Source: Paramacrobiotus metropolitanus (lineage: Eukaryota > Tardigrada > Eutardigrada > Parachela > Macrobiotidae). From it: DNA of 64,000 bases. Each line of letters opens with the position of its first letter. Position 1 is the first letter of the stretch. The notes under the pieces are model-generated. The model had not been told where the DNA came from, did not search any database, and saw nothing but the letters and a program-made list of their open reading frames with translations. Positions 62,467 through 64,000 of the stretch are shown here, one piece after another. Both the position numbers and the translations under genes were made by a program. The stretch covers positions 406,537 through 470,536 of the forward strand of contig NW_026570326.1 of NCBI RefSeq assembly GCF_019649055.1. The letters run 5' to 3'.

Positions 62467-63426
62467 TCAAGATAAACGTAAACTTAGATAGTCACAGCCA
62501 AGTAAAACATGCACGTCCGTTAACGTTGGTTGGACGAAGAACATGTGGTGGCTCTTGTATCCCTGCAGTGTCACCGGTACGGTGCAGCAGTGGGAGACCA
62601 CGAAGGCGGGTTGTCCGCCGACACCAAGGATTTTGGTGTTCCGTCCTAATGGCTCCGTTTTAATGCCATTGGCGGTGCAGAAATGCTGGCTGATGAGGGA
62701 TGTCTCCGCTCCGGTGTCCTGCATAGCGAGCGTGTGGGCTGGTCTAATCTGGACTTTGTGTGTCCATGCTCTTACGGTTTTCGGTTTGCGATTTTCGTCG
62801 AGACCAACTGCCACTTCTCGTATCACCGGTACAATGGGGATTAGCGACACTGGTCCTGGGTCGTCAGGAGCATACTTGGGTGCTGCTAGCTCCTGTCGGA
62901 CAGACTCTTCCTGCGGTGATGTTTCCGCTACCCGTAGGGTCGAAAACATATTTTTGGTGTTCAGGAATGTCCGTGAGCTATTGATGGTTCGCACCGTTGG
63001 TGTGGTGCCGAGGGGTCGTCCACCGGTCTGGGGCCAGCAGGTGCGGGGACTTGACGCCTTAAGAGGTTCGGCTGTCCACTCTTCTAGTGATCCGACCTCA
63101 CTGTCCGTACTTCTAACGGACCATCCTTTCGGTGCGCTATCGGAGGATGTGTCTGACGCCGATTTAGGGTACGTCATGTTCGTGGTGGGACGTCTCGCTT
63201 TGCCACGTGATCGGTTGGCCTGAGGGTTAACTGAGGCTCCGTAAATGGACTTGGTCGCCAGCTGGACGACTGTCGGTCTGGTCTCATTTCTAGAGCCAGA
63301 AGGTCCAGGCGTGACTTCTACACGTCCTGGCATGGCCACAATTCTAGGGCCATGTGGTTTAGTCGCTGGTTTGGCGCTAAACCTGGATCCGCCGGTGGGC
63401 TGTTGAGCGGCCGGTTTGGGATCCAT
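62467..63426 (-). CDS. giant element: aspartic protease region, 319 aa
   Basis: ATG 63426. The first 230 residues are basic and Pro/Ser/Thr-rich. The protease is in the last 90: active-site loop AMQDTGAETSLIS (Asp-Thr-Gly), flap-like region (GQPAFVVSHCCTVPVTL) and the closing VLLGCDYLS, equivalent to the ILLGxDxL block of retroelement proteases. It acts as a dimer to cut Gag-Pol. The frame ends LSLRLS; the natural continuation (FTFILKPNEEIVWD) is in the next frame, so a one-base change lies near 62478. Confidence 0.82.
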   Translation of the reverse strand: MDPKPAAQQPTGGSRFSAKPATKPHGPRIVAMPGRVEVTPGPSGSRNETRPTVVQLATKSIYGASVNPQANRSRGKARRPTTNMTYPKSASDTSSDSAPKGWSVRSTDSEVGSLEEWTAEPLKASSPRTCWPQTGGRPLGTTPTVRTINSSRTFLNTKNMFSTLRVAETSPQEESVRQELAAPKYAPDDPGPVSLIPIVPVIREVAVGLDENRKPKTVRAWTHKVQIRPAHTLAMQDTGAETSLISQHFCTANGIKTEPLGRNTKILGVGGQPAFVVSHCCTVPVTLQGYKSHHMFFVQPTLTDVHVLLGCDYLSLRLS

Positions 63427-63515
63427 GGGGGTTAGTAACTGTACAGTGGGGTTATCTTTGTCCGGCGGTTTCGGTTCCGGTCTTAGGTCGGGTGAGTTGC
63501 CGATACTCCCCGACC

Positions 63516-64000
63516 TTAAGCGTTTCCCGTGGTTGGGCTGGCTCGCTTAGGGCCGCCGCCATTGTTGTTGGCTTTCACCAACTGGTCCGGTATGGGTGGT
63601 AGCGCTGGCCTTTCATTGGCTGGCGTTTGGTATTCTTGCTTTGGACCATTCTGGCGGTTGCCGCCACCTGACCCATTTCTTGAGCCGGTGGATTGTCTTC
63701 GGCTGCCATTCCCCCTCATTACCACGTTGTGGTCTGGGTTGTTTGGGTGGCACTAAACCGAAGCGGTTAGGGTTTGCTGACCCGGTAGAGTAGCCCTTAG
63801 TGTAACGGCTCCGCCAATCCAAATACCACTTCCGGTTTGGATTTTCGCCGTAAGGCCTGTTGGCATAGCCACAGCCGTCGGTTGCGTGGTTTCCCCACAG
63901 GCAATTGGCTACAGGTGATAATTCCATCTTTGGCCCATCGTTCGAACATGCGCTCGACTCGGTCGATGTACATGTCCTCCTGTTTGCGGGCCTGTTCGGG
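63516..64000 (-). pseudogene. giant element: C-terminal part of a Gag-like protein (partial)
   Basis: Cut by the window edge. One minus frame reads ERMFERWAKDGIITCSQLPV from the edge; another reads NCLWGNHATDGCGYANRPYG and a third reads RQSTGSRNGSGGGNRQNGPK with a stop at 63516. Switching between them gives a helical end, a Cys/His cluster that could be a zinc knuckle, and a Gly/Asn/Arg-rich nucleic-acid-binding tail. Two frame changes are therefore likely. Position upstream of protease fits Gag. Confidence 0.5.

Larger units (their letters stand above)
44643..64000 (-). mobile_element. giant Ty3/gypsy-type LTR retroelement with an extra 3' polyprotein module (5' end outside window)
   Basis: Protease, reverse transcriptase, RNase H and integrase occur in the order PR-RT-RH-INT on the minus strand, which is the Ty3/gypsy arrangement. 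About 10.6 kb of further coding sequence (57.4 to 46.7 kb) follows integrase, in the place where most family members have only an LTR or an env gene. The whole block is GC-richer than the flanking DNA and has consistent Pro/Gln/Arg-rich coding style. The left boundary is approximate, since I could not pair two LTRs; the 5' LTR and most of Gag lie beyond 64000. At least 19 kb. Many single stops and one-base frame changes interrupt otherwise continuous frames, so this copy is inactive. Confidence 0.85.

Noticed and set aside
47763-64000. Bacterial or large DNA virus segment as explanation of the ORF-dense block
   Set aside because: Protease, RT, RNase H and integrase in Ty3/gypsy order on the same strand, with shared composition, point to one retroelement.

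Overview
The window is eukaryotic and animal-like. Genes are split by short introns with GT...AG borders, exon phases are conserved between paralogues, and the products are secreted or membrane proteins of metazoan type: Ly6/uPAR three-finger domains with the C-terminal CxCxTxLCNN signature, and Link-like (C-type-lectin fold) domains. No bacterial operon logic, tRNA or rRNA gene was seen. I cannot name the phylum; an invertebrate with a compact, transposon-bearing genome fits best.

Region 1 (1-44.3 kb) is AT-rich host DNA carrying two interleaved gene families. (i) A Ly6 cluster: exons at 0.25-0.95 (+), 8.6-9.9 (-), 13.4-14.5 (-), 18.4 (-), 19.4 (+, weak), 23.8-25.4 (+), 36.5-39.8 (+) and 44.1 kb (-). 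Where several exons can be read, the plan is: signal-peptide exon ending in phase 1, a Cys-rich exon (phase 1 in and out), a tiny exon of 40-52 bases ending in phase 2, and a last exon with CxCxTxLCNN plus a hydrophobic tail. (ii) Four copies of a type II membrane protein with an unrecognised conserved ectodomain and a C-terminal Link-like domain: 20.7-23.1 (+, in-frame stop), 29.9-32.3 (+, intact, 668 aa), 33.1-35.6 (+, intact, 669 aa) and 40.0-42.6 kb (-, clear pseudogene). Also present are a secreted protein of unknown family (7.2 kb), a type I membrane protein with a Thr-rich stalk (26.7-27.9 kb), and mobile DNA: a non-autonomous LTR element with identical LTRs (1.56-4.65 kb), a LINE ORF1 fragment (4.77-5.66 kb), a 296-bp insertion splitting a Ly6 exon, a MITE, fold-back elements, tandem repeats and a dispersed repeat in at least four copies.

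Region 2 (about 44.6 kb to the right edge, minus strand) is GC-richer and is one very large Ty3/gypsy-type LTR retroelement that runs off the window. From right to left it reads Gag-like end, protease, linker, reverse transcriptase, RNase H and integrase (Gag-Pol block). About 10.6 kb of further coding sequence, not standard for the family, follows: an AT-hook protein, then a giant reading frame (56.5-48.9 kb, about 2,540 codons) now cut by five stop codons and three frame changes, then a zinc-binding/alpha-helical pair of frames (48.7-46.7 kb), then repeat-rich DNA that may hold the 3' LTR. The giant frame contains Pro-rich PPxY-bearing, coiled-coil, acidic and repeated winged-helix-like segments. 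This 3' module is the best candidate for an undescribed system. Pol lesions show that this copy is dead, but recently enough for its frames to be read.
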